Assembly (NCBI GenBank): GCA_022827945.1
Contig: JAJEIT010000012.1
Span: forward strand, 1 to 48,530
Direction: 5' to 3'
Source: Dehalococcoidia bacterium
GTDB lineage: Bacteria; Chloroflexota; Dehalococcoidia; Tepidiformales; Tepidiformaceae
DNA: 48,530 nt
The notes beneath the pieces were generated by a model. It searched no databases. It saw nothing but the letters and a program-made list of their open reading frames with translations, and was not told the origin of the DNA. The position numbers and the translations under genes are program-made. This document shows positions 48,332 to 48,530 of the stretch, piece after piece (position 1 is the stretch's first letter; each line of letters begins with the position of its first letter).

Positions 48332-48530
48332 CTAGAGCGAGAGCAGCTTGCTCGTGACCGCCTCGAGCTCCTCGTCGCTGTAGGTGTCGACGACGATGCG
48401 GGCGCCGCCGCCCCGGTTCGCGGTGACTGTGACGCGCGTGCCGAGGGCGCGGCGCAGGTTCGTCTCCATGTCGCGCATGGGAACGTCGCGGCCGCCGGTG
48501 GGCGCGGCGGGGCGGGGCCGATCGCGGCGG
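48332..48530 (-). CDS. parB: ParB chromosome-partitioning protein, C-terminal part
   Basis: The frame enters from the right edge and ends at a TAG (48332-48334). Its last 65 residues include METNLRRALGTRVTVTANRG, RIVVDTYSDEELEAVTSKLL, the dimerisation domain of ParB/Spo0J proteins. ParB binds parS and organises the replication origin region. parA would be expected further right, outside the window. Confidence 0.75.
   Translation of the reverse strand, partial: RRDRPRPAAPTGGRDVPMRDMETNLRRALGTRVTVTANRGGGARIVVDTYSDEELEAVTSKLLSL

Overview
The window is very GC-rich, tightly packed chromosomal DNA from a bacterium. It contains no rRNA, tRNA or CRISPR array that I can recognise. Several traits fit Chloroflexota (Dehalococcoidia-like) better than Actinobacteria, although this assignment is inference: an ECF sigma factor paired with a DUF5667 protein, many lipoproteins with Thr/Pro/Ser linkers, an F420-type LLM oxidoreductase, an actinobacterial-type RpiB, a GlnR-like orphan regulator, and many genes that look leaderless (a TAnnnT -10 element only 6-8 nt before the start codon).

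Layout. 1-1176: the start of a phage terminase large subunit (minus strand, running off the left edge) facing a complete phage major capsid gene. 1276-11352: a lipoprotein, aspartate kinase, a probable structured RNA, rpiB, a thiolase, acetyltransferase, nitroreductase, small membrane proteins and a Na+/Ca2+ exchanger. 11388-15649: a nitrogen-assimilation cluster amt-glnK-glnA, whose glnA tail is duplicated on the far side of a hicAB toxin-antitoxin pair. 15697-23604: purM, a DUF3800 protein, a GT4 glycosyltransferase/PIG-L deacetylase pair, vapBC, an acyltransferase with folE, a NYN nuclease and a metallo-beta-lactamase-fold hydrolase. 23657-31113: an orphan HicB, two tiny membrane proteins, an LLM oxidoreductase, a pseudo-PP2C/beta-propeller membrane protein, an RlmB-type methyltransferase and a subtilase. 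31170-39498: a possible small terminase, sigma/DUF5667, pyrG, a phage portal gene, clpS, a DUF2442/DUF4160 pair, a GlnR-like regulator and a phage connector-like gene. 39542-48530: an overlapping chain (LysM, DUF3592, radC, capA, HAD), a membrane gene with a decayed duplicate, moaC, lysA, an SRPBCC/TIGR01777 pair, an orphan HigA, ridA and the C-terminus of ParB.

Three themes stand out. First, single full-length phage head genes (terminase, capsid, portal, connector, possibly small terminase) lie scattered between housekeeping genes over about 39 kb. This is not how a prophage looks and suggests a domesticated, dispersed particle system or gene transfer agent. Second, four arrays of alternating 12-nt linkers and self-complementary arms sit exactly at stop codons, one of them at the portal gene. 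Third, the nitrogen genes have lost both classical covalent-modification tyrosines (GlnK residue 51 and the glutamine synthetase adenylylation site), while a GlnR-like regulator is present and GTAAC/GAAAC boxes occur before its own gene, amt and glnA.
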